Part shown: in pieces, positions 15,441 to 30,379 of the stretch
Layout: each line of letters opens with the position of its first letter
Numbering within the stretch: the stretch's first letter is position 1
Assembly: GCF_037975245.1 (NCBI RefSeq)
Contig: NC_092569.1
Span: 2,581,501 to 2,645,500 of the forward strand
Source: Apostichopus japonicus
Taxonomy: Eukaryota > Echinodermata > Holothuroidea > Aspidochirotida > Stichopodidae
Direction of reading: 5' to 3'
Length of the DNA stretch: 64,000 nucleotides
Notes under the pieces: model-generated
The model's database searches: none
What the model saw: the letters and a program-made list of their open reading frames with translations, nothing else
Told to the model about the DNA's origin: nothing
Made by a program: the position numbers and the translations under genes

Positions 15441-16399
15441 TATGATTTTATTCGATTTTGGCCAAAATCACGACTTTTTTAATTCTTCCCAAAATTGTAC
15501 CTGCGGTGTGTGGCGCCCTTTTGATTCCTTTACAGGCGATCAGAGCAGAATAAACAGTCACATTTCGGTGAAAATTGAAATTAATAAACCATATCTTGAC
15601 GTCATTTCATATCAAATTGAAATGACTAAAACTTCGTCGAATTCCACTTTTGTCACGCGAGAAGCGTTGATTTGAGTTCTGGGAATCCCTATAAGTATCC
15701 TGAGAGAAATTTGAGAACTTTCATTTTTGGCCGAAATTTGGCAATTTTGTAAGGCTATACCCTTATGATTTTATTCGATTTTGGCCAAAATCACGACTTT
15801 TTTTAATTCTTCCCAAAATTGTACCTGCGGTGTGTGGCGCCCTTTTGATTCCTTTACAGGTGATCAGAGCAGAATAAACAGTCATATTTTGGTGGAAAAT
15901 TGAAATTAATAAACCATATCTTGACGTCATTTCATATCAAATTGAAATGACTAAAACTTCCTCGAATTCCACTTTTGTCACGCGTGAAGCGTTTATTTGG
16001 TTTCTGGGAATCCCTATAAGTATCCTGAGAGAAATTTGAGAACTTTCATTTTTGGCCGAAATTTGGCAATTTTGTAAGGCTATACCCTTATGATTTTATT
16101 CGATTTTGGCCAAAATCACGACTTTTTTTAATTCTTCCCAAAATTGTACCTGCGGTGTGTGGCGCCCTTTTGATTCCTTTACAGGTGATCAGAGCAGAAT
16201 AAACAGTCATATTTTGGTGGAAAATTGAAATTAATAAACCATATCTTGACGTCATTTCATATCAAATTGAAATGACTAAAGCTTCCTCGAATTCCACTTT
16301 TGTCACGCGTGAAGCGTTTATTTGGTTTCTGGGAATCCCTATAAGTATCCTGAGAGAAATTTGAGAACTTTCATTTTTGGCCGAAATTTGGCAATTTTG

Positions 16400-16446
16400 T
16401 AATGATTTTATTATTTTTATGATTTTTATGATTTTTATGATTTTAT
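16400..16446 (+). repeat. Local ATTTTTATG micro-expansion in one satellite unit
   Basis: One unit has a unique run of TTTTTATGA repeats just before TTATTCGATTTTGG, in place of the usual AAGGCTATACCCTTATG. I see this only once in the array, so it is a private, recent slippage event and would make a unique landmark for assembly. Confidence 0.8.
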
Positions 16447-17849
16447 TCGATTTTGGCCAAAATCACGACTTTTTTTAATTCTTCCCAAAATTGTACCTGC
16501 GGTGTGTGGCGCCCTTTTGATTCCTTTCCAGGTGATCAGAGCAGAATAAACAGTCACATTTCGGTGAAAAGTGACATTTAAAAACCATATCTTGACGTCA
16601 CTTCATATCAAATTGAAATGACTAAAACTTCGTCGAATTCCACTTTTGTCACGTGAGAAGCGTTGATTTGAGTTCTGGGAATCCCTATAAGTATCCTGAG
16701 AGAAATTTGAGAACTTTCATTTTTGGCCGAAATTTGGCAATTTTGTAAGGCTATACCCTTATGATTTTATTCGATTTTGGTCAAAATCACGACTTTTTTT
16801 AATTCTTCCCAAAATTGTACCTGCGGTGTGTGGCGCCCTTTTGATTCCTTTACAGGTGATCAGAGCAGAATAAACAGTCATATTTTGGTGGAAAATTGAA
16901 ATTAATAAACCATATCTTGACGTCATTTCATATCAAATTGAAATGACTAAAACTTCGTCGAATTCCACTTTTGTCACGTGAGAAGCGTTGATTTGAGTTC
17001 TGGGAATCCCTATAAGTATCCAGAGAGAAATTTGAGAACTTTCATTTTTGGCCGAAATTTGGCAATTTTGTAAAGCTATACCCTTATGGTTTTATTCGAT
17101 TTTGGCCAAAATCACGACTTTTTTTAATTCTTCCCAAATTTGTAGCTGCGGTGTGTGGCGCCCTTTTGATTCCTTTACAGGTGATAAAAGTAGTATAAAC
17201 AGTCATATTTTGGTGGAAAATTGAAATTATTAACCATATCTTGACGTCATTTCATATCAAATTGAAATGATTAAAACTTCCTCGAATTCCACTTTTGTCA
17301 CGTGAGAAGCGTTGATTTCGGTTCTGGGAATCCCTATAAGGATCCTGAGAGAAATTTGAGAACTTTCATTTTTGGCCGAAATTTGGCAATTTTGTAAGGC
17401 TATACCCATATGAAATGACTAAAACTTCGTCGAATTCCACTTTGGTCACGCGAGAAGCGTTTATTTGGGTTCTGGGAATCCCTATAAGTATCCTGAGAGA
17501 AATTTGAGAACTTTCATTTTTGGCCGAAATTTGGCAATTTTGTACGGCTATACCCTTATGATTTTATTCGATTTTGGCCAAAATCACGACTTTTTTTAAT
17601 TCTTCCCAAAATTGTACCTGCGGTGTGTGGCGCCCTTTTGATTCCTTTCCAGGTGATCAGAGCAGAATAAACAGTCACATTTCGGTGAAAAGTGACATTT
17701 AAAAACCATATCTTGACGTCATTTCATATCAAATTGAAATGACTAAAACTTCCTCGAATTCCACTTTTGTCACGCGAGAAGCGTTTATTTGGGTTCTGGG
17801 AATCCCTATAAGTATCCTGAGAGAAATTTGAGAACTTTCATTTTTGGCC

Positions 17850-20800
17850 GAAATTTGGCAATTTTGTAAGGCCCAATTAAGTATACCCTTATGATTTTAT
17901 TCGATTTTGGCCAAAATCACGACTTTTTTTAATTCTTCCCAAAATTGTACCTGCGGTGTGTGGCGCCCTTTTGATTCCTTTACTGGTGATAAAAGTAGAT
18001 TAATCAGTCATATTTTGGTGGGAAATTGAAATTAATAAACCATATCTTGACGTCATTTCATATCAAATTGAAATGACTAAAACTTCCTCGAATTCCACTT
18101 TTGTCACGCGAGAAGCGTTTATTTGGGTTCTGGGAATCCCTATAAGTATCCTGAGAGAAATTTGAGAACTTTCATTTTTGGCCGAAATTTGGCAATTTTG
18201 TAAGGCTATACCCTTATGATTTTATTCGATTTTGGCCAAAATCACGACTTTTTTTAATTCTTCCCAAAATTGTAGCTGCGGTGTGTGGCGCCCTTTTGAT
18301 TCCTTTACAGGCGATCAAAGCAGAATAAACAGTCACATTTCGGTGAAAATTGAAATTAATAAACCATATCTTGACGTCATTTCATATCAAATTGAAATGA
18401 CTAAAACTTCCTCGAATTCCACTTTTGTCACGCGAGAAGCGTTTATTTGGGTTCTGGGAATCCCTATAAGTATCCTGAGAGAAATTTGAGAACTTTCATT
18501 GTTGGCCGAAATTTGGCAATTTTGTAAGGCTATACCCTTATGATTTTATTCGATTTTGGCCAAAATCACGACTTTTTTAATTCTTCCCAAAATTGTACCT
18601 GCGGTGTGTGGCGCCCTTTTGATTCCTTTACAGGCGATCAGAGCAGAATAAACAGTCACATTTCGGTGAAAATTGAAATTAATAAACCATATCTTGACGT
18701 CATTTCATATCAAATTGAAATGACTAAAACTTCCTCGAATTCCACTTTTGTCACGCGAGAAGCGTTTATTTGGGTTCTGGGAATCCCTATAAGTATCCTG
18801 AGAGAAATTTGAGAACTTTCATTTTTGGCCGAAATTTGGCAATTTTGTAAGGCTATACCCATATGAAATGACTAAAACTTCGTCGAATTCCACTTTGGTC
18901 ACGCGAGAAACGTTTATTTGGGTTCTGGGGATCCCTATAAGTATCCTGAGAGAAATTTGAGAACTTTCATTTTTGGCCGAAATTTGGCAATTTTGTACGG
19001 CTATACCCTTATGATTTTATTCGATTTTGGCCAAAATCACGACTTTTTTTAATTCTTCCCAAAATTGTAGCTGCGGTGTGTGGCGCCCTTTTGATTCCTT
19101 TCCAGGTGATCAGAGCAGAATAAACAGTCACATTTCGGTGAAAAGTGACATTTAAAAACCATATCTTGACGTCATTTCATATCAAATTGAAATGACTAAA
19201 ACTTCCTCGAATTCCACTTTTGTCACGCGAGAAGCGTTTATTTGGGTTCTGGGAATCCCTATAAGTATCCTGAGAGAAATTTGAGAACTTTCATTTTTGG
19301 CCGAAATTTGGCAATTTTGTAAGGCTATGCCTTATGATTTTATTCGATTTTGGCCAAAATCACGACTTTTTTTAATTCTTCCCAAAATTGTACCTGCGGT
19401 GTGTGGCGCCCTTTTGATTCCTTTACTGGTGATAAAAGTAGATTAATCAGTCATATTTTGGTGGGAAATTGAAATTAATAAACCATATCTTGACGTCATT
19501 TCATATCAAATTGAAATGACTAAAACTTCCTCGAATTCCACTTTTGTCACGCGAGAAGCGTTTATTTGGGTTCTGGGAATCCCTATAAGTATCCTGAGAG
19601 AAATTTGAGAACTTTCATTTTTGGCCGAAATTTGGCAATTTTGTAAGGCTATACCCTTATGATTTTATTTGATTTTGGCCAAAATCACGACTTTTTTAAT
19701 TCTTCCCAAAATTGTACCTGCGGTGTGTGGCGCCCTTTTGATTCCTTTACAGGTGATAAAAGTAGTATAAACAGTCATATTTCGGTGAAAATTGAAATTA
19801 ATAAACCATATCTTGACGTCATTTCATATCAAATTGAGATGACTAAAACTTCCTCGAATTCCACTTTTGTCACGTGAGAAGCGTTTATTTGGGTTCTGGG
19901 AATCCCTATAAGTATCCTGAGAGAAATTTGAGAACTTTCATTTTTGGCCGAAATTTGGCAATTTTGTAAGGCTATACCCTTATGATTTTATTCGATTTTG
20001 GCCAAAATCACGACTTTTTTTAATTCTTCCCAAAATTGTACCTGCGGTGTGTGGCGCCCTTTTGATTCCTTTACAGGTGATCAGAGCAGAATAAACAGTC
20101 ATATTTTGGTGGGAAATTGAAATTAATAAACCATATCTTGACGTCATTTCATATCAAATTGAAATGACTAAAACTTCCTCGAATTCCACTTTTGTCACGC
20201 GAGAAGCGTTTATTTGGGTTCTGGGAATCCCTATAAGTATCCTGAGAGAAATTTGAGAACTTTCATTTTTGGCCGAAATTTGGCAATTTTGTAAGGCTAT
20301 ATACCCTTTTGTAAGGCTATACCTTTATGATTTTATTCGATTTTGGCCAAAATCACGACTTTTTTTAATTCTTCCCAAAATTGTACCTGCGGTGTGTGGC
20401 GCCCTTTTGATTCCTTTACAGGTGATCAGAGCAGAATAAACAGTCATATTTTGGTGGAAAATTGAAATTAATAAACCATATCTTGACGTCATTTCATATC
20501 AAATTGAAATGACTAAAACTTCCTCGAATTCCACTTTTGTCACGTGAGAAGCGTTTATTTGGGTTCTGGGAATCCCTATAAGTATCCTGAGAGAAATTTG
20601 AGAACTTTCATTTTTGGCCCAAATTTGGCAATTTTGTAAGGCTATACCCTTATGATTTTATTCGATTTTGGCCAAAATCACGACTTTTTTTAATTCTTCT
20701 GAAAATTGTACCTGCGGTGTGTGGCGCCCTTTTGATTCCTTTACAGGCGATCAGAGCAGAATAAACAGTCACATTTCGGTGAAAATTGAAATTAATAAAC

Positions 20801-23800
20801 CATATCTTGACGTCATTTCATATCAAATTGAAATGACTAAAACTTCGTCGAATTCCACTTTGGTCACGCGAGAAGCGTTTATTTGGGTTCTGGGAATCCC
20901 TATAAGTATCCTGAGAGAAATTTGAGAACTTTCATTTTTGGCCGAAATTTGGCAATTTTGTAAGGCCCAATTAAGTATACCCTTATGATTTTATTCGATT
21001 TTGGCCAAAATCACGACTTTTTTTAATTCTTCCCAAAATTGTACCTGCGGTGTGTGGCGCCCTTTTGATTCCTTTACTGGTGATAAAAGTAGATTAATCA
21101 GTCATATTTTGGTGGGAAATTGAAATTAATAAACCATATCTTGACGTCATTTCATATCAAATTGAAATGACTAAAACTTCCTCGAATTCCACTTTTGTCA
21201 CGCGAGAAGCGTTTATTTGGGTTCTGGGAATCCCTATAAGTATCCTGAGAGAAATTTGAGAACTTTCATTTTTGGCCGAAATTTGGCAATTTTGTAAGGC
21301 TATACCCTTATGATTTTATTCGATTTTGGCCAAAATCACGACTTTTTTTAATTCTTCCCAAAATTGTAGCTGCGGTGTGTGGCGCCCTTTTGATTCCTTT
21401 ACAGGCGATCAGAGCAGAATAAACAGTCACATTTCGGTGAAAATTGAAATTAATAAACCATATCTTGACGTCATTTCATATCAAATTGAAATGACTAAAA
21501 CTTCCTCGAATTCCACTTTTGTCACGCGAGAAGCGTTTATTTGGGTTCTGGGAATCCCTATAAGTATCCTGAGAGAAATTTGAGAACTTTCATTGTTGGC
21601 CGAAATTTGGCAATTTTGTAAGGCTATACCCTTATGATTTTATTCGATTTTGGCCAAAATCACGACTTTTTTAATTCTTCCCAAAATTGTACCTGCGGTG
21701 TGTGGCGCCCTTTTGATTCCTTTACAGGCGATCAGAGCAGAATAAACAGTCACATTTCGGTGAAAATTGAAATTAATAAACCATATCTTGACGTCATTTC
21801 ATATCAAATTGAAATGACTAAAACTTCCTCGAATTCCACTTTTGTCACGCGAGAAGCGTTTATTTGGGTTCTGGGAATCCCTATAAGTATCCTGAGAGAA
21901 ATTTGAGAACTTTCATTTTTGGCCGAAATTTGGCAATTTTGTAAGGCTATACCCATATGAAATGACTAAAACTTCGTCGAATTCCACTTTGGTCACGCGA
22001 GAAACGTTTATTTGGGTTCTGGGAATCCCTATAAGTATCCTGAGAGAAATTTGAGAACTTTCATTTTTGGCCGAAATTTGGCAATTTTGTAAGGGTATAC
22101 CCTTATGATTTTATTCGATTTTGGCCAAAATCACGACTTTTTTTAATTCTTCCCAAAATTGTAGCTGCGGTGTGTGGCGCCCTTTTGATTCCTTTCCAGG
22201 TGATCAGAGCAGAATAAACAGTCACATTTCGGTGAAAAGTGACATTTAAAAACCATATCTTGACGTCATTTCATATCAAATTGAAATGACTAAAACTTCC
22301 TCGAATTCCACTTTTGTCACGCGAGAAGCGTTTATTTGGGTTCTGGGAATCCCTATAAGTATCCTGAGAGAAATTTGAGAACTTTCATTTTTGGCCGAAA
22401 TTTGTCAATTTTGTAAGGCTATGCCTTATGATTTTATTCGATTTTGGCCAAAATCACGACTTTTTTTAATTCTTCCCAAAATTGTACCTGCGGTGTGTGG
22501 CGCCCTTTTGATTCCTTTACTGGTGATAAAAGTAGATTAATCAGTCATATTTTGGTGGGAAATTGAAATTAATAAACCATATCTTGACGTCATTTCATAT
22601 CAAATTGAAATGACTAAAACTTCCTCGAATTCCACTTTTGTCACGCGAGAAGCGTTTATTTGGGTTCTGGGAATCCCTATAAGTATCCTGAGAGAAATTT
22701 GAGAACTTTCATTTTTGGCCGAAATTTGGCAATTTTGTAAGGCTATACCCTTATGATTTTATTTGATTTTGGCCAAAATCACGACTTTTTTAATTCTTCC
22801 CAAAATTGTACCTGCGGTGTGTGGCGCCCTTTTGATTCCTTTACAGGTGATAAAAGTAGTATAAACAGTCATATTTCGGTGAAAATTGAAATTAATAAAC
22901 CATATCTTGACGTCATTTCATATCAAATTGAGATGACTAAAACTTCCTCGAATTCCACTTTTGTCACGTGAGAAGCGTTTATTTGGGTTCTGGGAATCCC
23001 TATAAGTATCCTGAGAGAAATTTGAGAACTTTCATTTTTGGCTGAAATTTGGCAATTTTGTAAGGCTATACCCTTATGATTTTATTCGATTTTGGCCAAA
23101 ATCACGACTTTTTTTAATTCTTCCCAAAATTGTACCTGCGGTGTGTGGCGCCCTTTTGATTCCTTTACAGGTGATCAGAGCAGAATAAACAGTCATATTT
23201 TGGTGGGAAATTGAAATTAATAAACCATATCTTGACGTCATTTCATATCAAATTGAAATGACTAAAACTTCCTCGAATTCCACTTTTGTCACGCGAGAAG
23301 CGTTTATTTGGGTTCTGGGAATCCCTATAAGTATCCTGAGAGAAATTTGAGAACTTTCATTTTTGGCCGAAATTTGGCAATTTTGTAAGGCTATATACCC
23401 TTTTGTAAGGCTATACCTTTATGATTTTATTCGATTTTGGCCAAAATCACGACTTTTTTTAATTCTTCCCAAAATTGTACCTGCGGTGTGTGGCGCCCTT
23501 TTGATTCCTTTACAGGTGATCAGAGCAGAATAAACAGTCATATTTTGGTGGAAAATTGAAATTAATAAACCATATCTTGACGTCATTTCATATCAAATTG
23601 AAATGACTAAAACTTCCTCGAATTCCACTTTTGTCACGTGAGAAGCGTTTATTTGGGTTCTGGGAATCCCTATAAGTATCCTGAGAGAAATTTGAGAACT
23701 TTCCTTTTTGGCCCAAATTTGGCAATTTTGTAAGGCTATACCCTTATGATTTTATTCGATTTTGGCCAAAATCACGACTTTTTTTAATTCTTCTGAAAAT

Positions 23801-24050
23801 TGTACCTGCGGTGTGTGGCGCCCTTTTGATTCCTTTACAGGCGATCAGAGCAGAATAAACAGTCACATTTCGGTGAAAATTGAAATTAATAAACCATATC
23901 TTGACGTCATTTCATATCAAATTGAAATGACTAAAACTTCGTCGAATTCCACTTTTGTCACGCGAGAAGCGTTGATTTGAGTTCTGGGAATCCCTATAAG
24001 GATCCTGAGAGAAATTTGAGAACTTTCATTTTTGGCCGAAATTTGGCAAT
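17850..24050 (+). repeat. Tandem 3,094-bp higher-order repeat (two copies)
   Basis: Two adjacent copies of a block of nine full units plus one short unit. Matching markers are all exactly 3,094 bp apart: GGCCCAATTAAGTATACCC at 17,870 and 20,964, GCTATGCCTTATG at 19,325 and 22,419, ATTTGATTTTGGCC near 19,665 and 22,759, and TTCTGAAAATTG at 20,698 and 23,792. Differences between the copies are few, so this is among the most recent large duplications in the array. Confidence 0.9.
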
Positions 24051-27000
24051 TTTGTAAGGCTATACCCTTATGATTTTATTCGATTTTGGTCAAAATCACG
24101 ACTTTTTTTAATTCTTCCCAAAATTGTACCTGCGGTGTGTGGCGCCCTTTTGATTCCTTTACAGGTGATCAGAGCAGAATAAACAGTCATATTTTGGTGG
24201 GAAATTGAAATTAATAAACCATATCTTGACGTCATTTCATATCAAATTGAAATGACTAAAACTTCGTCGAATTCCACTTTTGTCACGTGAGAAGCGTTGA
24301 TTTGAGTTCTGGGAATCCCTATAAGTATCCAGAGAGAAATTTGAGAACTTTCATTTTTGGCCGAAATTTGGCAATTTTGTAAAGCTATACCCTTATGGTT
24401 TTATTCGATTTTGGCCAAAATCACGACTTTTTTTAATTCTTCCCAAATTTGTAGCTGCGGTGTGTGGCGCCCTTTTGATTCCTTTACAGGTGATAAAAGT
24501 AGTATAAACAGTCATATTTTGGTGGAAAATTGAAATTATTAACCATATCTTGACGTCATTTCATATCAAATTGAAATGATTAAAACTTCCTCGAATTCCA
24601 CTTTTGTCACGTGAGAAGCGTTGATTTCGGTTCTGGGAATCCCTATAAGGATCCTGAGAGAAATTTGAGAACTTTCATTTTTGGCCGAAATTTGGCAATT
24701 TTGTAAGGCTATACCGATATGAAATGACTAAAACTTCGTCGAATTCCACTTTGGTCACGCGAGAAGCGTTTATTTGGGTTCTGGGAATCCCTATAAGTAT
24801 CCTGAGAGAAATTTGAGAACTTTCATTTTTGGCCGAAATTTGGCAATTTTGTAAGGCTATATATACCCTTATGATTTTATTCGATTTTGGCCAAAATCAC
24901 GACTTTTTTAATTCTTCCCAAAATTGTACCTGCGGTATGTGGCGCCCTTTTGATTCCTTTACAGGCGATCAGAGCAGAATAAACTGTCATATTTTGGTGG
25001 GAAATTGAAATTAATAAACCATATCTTGACGTCATTTCATATCAAATTGAAATGACTAAAACTTCGTCGAATTCCACTTTTGTCACGTGAGAAGCGTTGA
25101 TTTGAGTTCTGGGAATCCCTATAAGTATCCAGAGAGAAATTTGAGAACTTTCATTTTTGGCCGAAATTTGGCAATTTTGTAAAGCTATACCCTTATGGTT
25201 TTATTCGATTTTGGCCAAAATCACGACTTTTTTTAATTCTTCCCAAAATTGTACCTGCGGTGTGTGGCGCCCTTTTGATTCCTTTACAGGCGATCAGAGC
25301 AGAATAAACAGTCACATTTCGGTGAAAATTGAAATTAATAAACCATATCTTGACGTCATTTCATATCAAATTGAAATGACTAAAGCTTCCTCGAATTCCA
25401 CTTTTGTCACGTGAGAAGCGTTGATTTCGGTTCTGGGAATCCCTATAAGTATCCTGAGAGAAATTTGAGAACTTTCATTTTTGGCCGAAATTTGGCAATT
25501 TTGTAAGGCTATACCCTTATGATTTTATTCGATTTTGGCCAAAATCACGACTTTTTTTAATTCTTCCCAAAATTGTACCTGCGGTGTGTGGCGCCCTTTT
25601 GATTCCTTTCCAGGTGATCAGAGCAGAATAAACAGTCACATTTCGGTGAAAAGTGACATTTAAAAACCATATCTTGACGTCACTTCATATCAAATTGAAA
25701 TGACTAAAACTTCGTCGAATTCCACTTTTGTCACGTGAGAAGCGTTGATTTGAGTTCTGGGAATCCCTATAAGTATCCTGAGAGAAATTTGAGAACTTTC
25801 ATTTTTGTCCGAAATTTGGCAATTTTGTAAGGCTATACCCTTATGATTTTATTCGATTTTGGTCAAAATCACGACTTTTTTTAATTCTTCCCAAAATTGT
25901 ACCTGCGGTGTGTGGCGCCCTTTTGATTCCTTTACAGGTGATCAGAGCAGAATAAACAGTCATATTTTGGTGGGAAATTGAAATTAATAAACCATATCTT
26001 GACGTCATTTCATATCAAATTGAAATGACTAAAACTTCGTCGAATTCCACTTTTGTCACGTGAGAAGCGTTGATTTGAGTTCTGGGAATCCCTATAAGTA
26101 TCCAGAGAGAAATTTGAGAACTTTCATTTTTGGCCGAAATTTGGCAATTTTGTAAGGCTATACCCTTATGGTTTTATTCGATTTTGGCCAAAATCACGAC
26201 TTTTTTTAATTCTTCCCAAATTTGTAGCTGCGGTGTGTGGCGCCCTTTTGATTCCTTTACAGGTGATAAAAGTAGTATAAACAGTCATATTTTGGTGGAA
26301 AATTGAAATAATTAACCATATCTTGACGTCATTTCATATCAAATTGAAATGATTAAAACTTCCTCGAATTCCACTTTTGTCACGTGAGAAGCGTTTATTT
26401 GGGTTCTGGGAATCCCTATAAGTATCCTGAGAGAAATTTGAGAACTTTCATTTTTGGCCGAAATTTGGCAATTTTGTAAGGCTATATATACCCTTATGAT
26501 TTTATTCGATTTTGGCCAAAATCACGACTTTTTTAATTCTTCCCAAAATTGTACCTGCGGTATGTGGCGCCCTTTTGATTCCTTTACAGGCGATCAGAGC
26601 AGAATAAACAGTCACATTTCGGTGAAAATTGAAATTAATAAACCATATCTTGACGTCATTTCATATCAAATTGAGATGACTAAAACTTCCTCGAATTCCA
26701 CTTTTGTCACGTGAGAAGCGTTTATTTGGGTTCTGGGAATCCCTATAAGTATCCTGAGAGAAATTTGAGAACTTTCATTTTTGGCCGAAATTTGGCAATT
26801 TTGTAAGGCTATACCCTTATGATTTTATTCGATTTTGGCCAAAATCACGACTTTTTTTAATTCTTCCCAAAATTGTACCTGCGGTGTGTGGCGCCCTTTT
26901 GATTCCTTTACAGGTGATCAGAGCAGAATAAACAGTCATATTTTGGTGGGAAATTGAAATTAATAAACCATATCTTGACGTCATTTCATATCAAATTGAA

Positions 27001-29699
27001 ATGACTAAAACTTCCTCGAATTCCACTTTTGTCACGCGAGAAGCGTTTATTTGGGTTCTGGGAATCCCTATAAGTATCCTGAGAGAAATTTGAGAACTTT
27101 CATTTTTGGCCGAAATTTGGCAATTTTGTAAGGCTATATACCCTTTTGTAAGGCTATACCTTTATGATTTTATTCGATTTTGGCCAAAATCACGACTTTT
27201 TTTAATTCTTCCCAAAATTGTACCTGCGGTGTGTGGCGCCCTTTTGATTCCTTTACAGGTGATCAGAGCAGAATAAACAGTCACATTTCGGTGAAAAGTG
27301 ACATTTAAAAACCATATCTTGACGTCACTTCATATCAAATTGAAATGACTAAAACTTCGTCGAATTCCACTTTTGTCACGTGAGAAGCGTTGATTTGAGT
27401 TCTGGGAATCCCTATAAGGATCCTGAGAGAAATTTGAGAACTTTCATTTTTGGCCGAAATTTGGCAATTTTGTAAGGCTATACCCTTATGATTTTATTCG
27501 ATTTTGGCCAAAATCACGACTTTTTTTAATTCTTCCCAAAATTGTACCTGCGGTGTGTGGCGCCCTTTTGATTCCTTTACAGGCGATCAGAGCAGAATAA
27601 ACAGTCACATTTCGGTGAAAATTGAAATTAATAAACCATATCTTGACGTCATTTCATATCAAATTGAAATGACTACAACTTCCTCGAATTCCACTTTTGT
27701 CACGCGAGAAGCGTTTATTTGGGTTCTGGGAATCCCTATAAGTATCCTGAGAGAAATTTGAGAACTTTCATAGTTGGCCGAAATTTGGCAATTTTGTAAA
27801 GCTATACCCTTATGATTTTATTCGATTTTGGCCAAAATCACGACTTTTTTAATTCTTCCCAAAATTGTACCTGCGGTGTGTGGCGCCCTTTTGATTCCTT
27901 TACAGGCGATCAGAGCAGAATAAACAGTCACATTTCGGTGAAAATTGAAATTAATAAACCATATCTTGACGTCATTTCATATCAAATTGAAATGACTACA
28001 ACTTCCTCGAATTCCACTTTGGTCACGCGAGAAGCGTTTATTTGGGTTCTGGGAATCCCTATAAGTATCCTGAGAGAAATTTGAGAACTTTCATTTTTGG
28101 CCGAAATTTGGCAATTTTGTAAGGCTATACCCTTATGATTTTATTCGATTTTGGCCAAAATCACGACTTTTTTTAATTCTTCCCAAAATTGTAGCTGCGG
28201 TGTGTGGCGCCCTTTTGATTCCTTTCCAGGTGATCAGAGCAGAATAAACAGTCACATTTCGGTGAAAAGTGACATTTAAAAACCATATCTTGACGTCATT
28301 TCATATCAAATTGAAATGACTAAAACTTCGTCGAATTCCACTTTTGTCACGCGAGAAGCGTTTATTTGGGTTCTGGGAATCCCTATAAGTATCCTGAGAG
28401 AAATTTGAGAACTTTCATTTTTGGCCGAAATTTGGCAATTTTGTAAGGCTATGCCTTATGATTTTATTCGATTTTGGCCAAAATCACGACTTTTTTAAAT
28501 TCTTCCCAAAATTGTACCTGCGGTGTGTGGCGCCCTTTTGATTCCTTTACTGGTGATAAAAGTAGATTAATCAGTCATATTTTGGTGGGAAATTGAAATT
28601 AATAAACCATATCTTGACGTCATTTCATATCAAATTGAAATGACTACAACTTCCTCGAATTCCACTTTTGTCACGCGAGAAGCGTTTATTTGGGTTCTGG
28701 GAATCCCTATAAGTATCCTGAGAGAAATTTGAGAACTTTCATTGTTGGCCGAAATTTGGCAATTTTGTAAGGCTATACCCTTATGATTTTATTCGATTTT
28801 GGCCAAAATCACGACTTTTTTAATTCTTCCCAAAATTGTACCTGCGGTGTGTGGCGCCCTTTTGATTCCTTTACAGGCGATCAGAGCAGAATAAACAGTC
28901 ACATTTCGGTGAAAATTGAAATTAATAAACCATATCTTGACGTCATTTCATATCAAATTGAAATGACTAAAACTTCCTCGAATTCCACTTTTGTCACGCG
29001 AGAAGCGTTTATTTGGGTTCTGGGAATCCCTATAAGTATCCTGAGAGAAATTTGAGAACTTTCATTGTTGGCCGAAATTTGGCAATTTTGTAAGGCTATA
29101 CCCTTATGATTTTATTCGATTTTGGCCAAAATCACGACTTTTTTTAATTCTTCCCAAATTTGTACCTGCGGTGTGTGGCGCCCTTTTGATTCCTTTACAG
29201 GTGATAAAAGTAGTATAAACAGTCATATTTTGGTGGAAAATTGAAATTAATAAACCATATTTTGACGTCATTTCATATCAAATTGAAATGACTAAAACTT
29301 CCTCGAATTCCACTTTTGTCACGCGAGAAGCGTTTATTTGGGTTCTGGGAATCCCTATAAGTATCCTGAGAGAAATTTGAGAACTTTCATTTTTGGCCGA
29401 AATTTGGCAATTTTGTAAGGCTATACCCTTATGGTTTTATTCGATTTTGGCCAAAATCACGACTTTTTTTAATTCTTCCCAAATTTGTAGCTGCGGTGTG
29501 TGGCGCCCTTTTGATTCCTTTACAGGTGATAAAAGTAGTATAAACAGTCATATTTTGGTGGAAAATTGAAATTATTAACCATATCTTGACGTCATTTCAT
29601 ATCAAATTGAAATGATTAAAACTTCCTCGAATTCCACTTTTGTCACGTGAGAAGCGTTGATTTCGGTTCTGGGAATCCCTATAAGGATCCTGAGAGAAA

Positions 29700-30010
29700 T
29701 TTGAGAACTTTCATTTTTGGCCGAAACTTGGCAATTTTGTAAGGCTATACCCATATGAAATGACTAAAACTTCGTCGAATTCCACTTTGGTCACGCGAGA
29801 AGCGTTTATTTGGGTTCTGGGAATCCCTATAAGTATCCTGAGAGAAATTTGAGAACTTTCATTTTTGGCCGAAATTTGGCAATTTTGTAAGGCTATACCC
29901 ATATGAAATGACTAAAACTTCGTCGAATTCCACTTTGGTCACGCGAGAAGCGTTTATTTGGGTTCTGGGAATCCCTATAAGTATCCTGAGAGAAATTTGA
30001 GAACTTTCAT
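29700..30010 (+). repeat. Short 148-bp satellite units (adjacent pair; 11 in array)
   Basis: Here two truncated units sit back to back, with junctions 148 bp apart at 29,753 and 29,901. The junction reads CTATACCCATATGAAATGAC and lacks about 176 bp that include the T-run, GGCGCC, TGACGTCA and the palindrome. The same junction occurs near 2,558, 3,681, 10,058, 12,501, 14,293, 17,410, 18,861, 21,955 and 24,718 (the last with one base change). An identical breakpoint in all 11 implies one deletion that was then amplified. The short units are followed by TTCGTCGAATTCCACTTTGG, a linked haplotype. Confidence 0.93.
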
Positions 30011-30379
30011 TTTTGGCCGAAATTTGGCAATTTTGTAAGGCTATACCCTTATGATTTTATTCGATTTTGGCCAAAATCACGACTTTTTTTAATTCTTCCC
30101 AAAATTGTAGCTGCGGTGTGTGGCGCCCTTTTGATTCCTTTCCAGGTGATCAGAGCAGAATAAACAGTCACATTTCGGTGAAAAGTGACATTTAAAAACC
30201 ATATCTTGACGTCATTTCATATCAAATTGAAATGACTAAAACTTCGTCGAATTCCACTTTTGTCACGCGAGAAGCGTTTATTTGGGTTCTGGGAATCCCT
30301 ATAAGTATCCTGAGAGAAATTTGAGAACTTTCATTTTTGGCCGAAATTTGGCAATTTTGTAAGGCTATGCCTTATGATT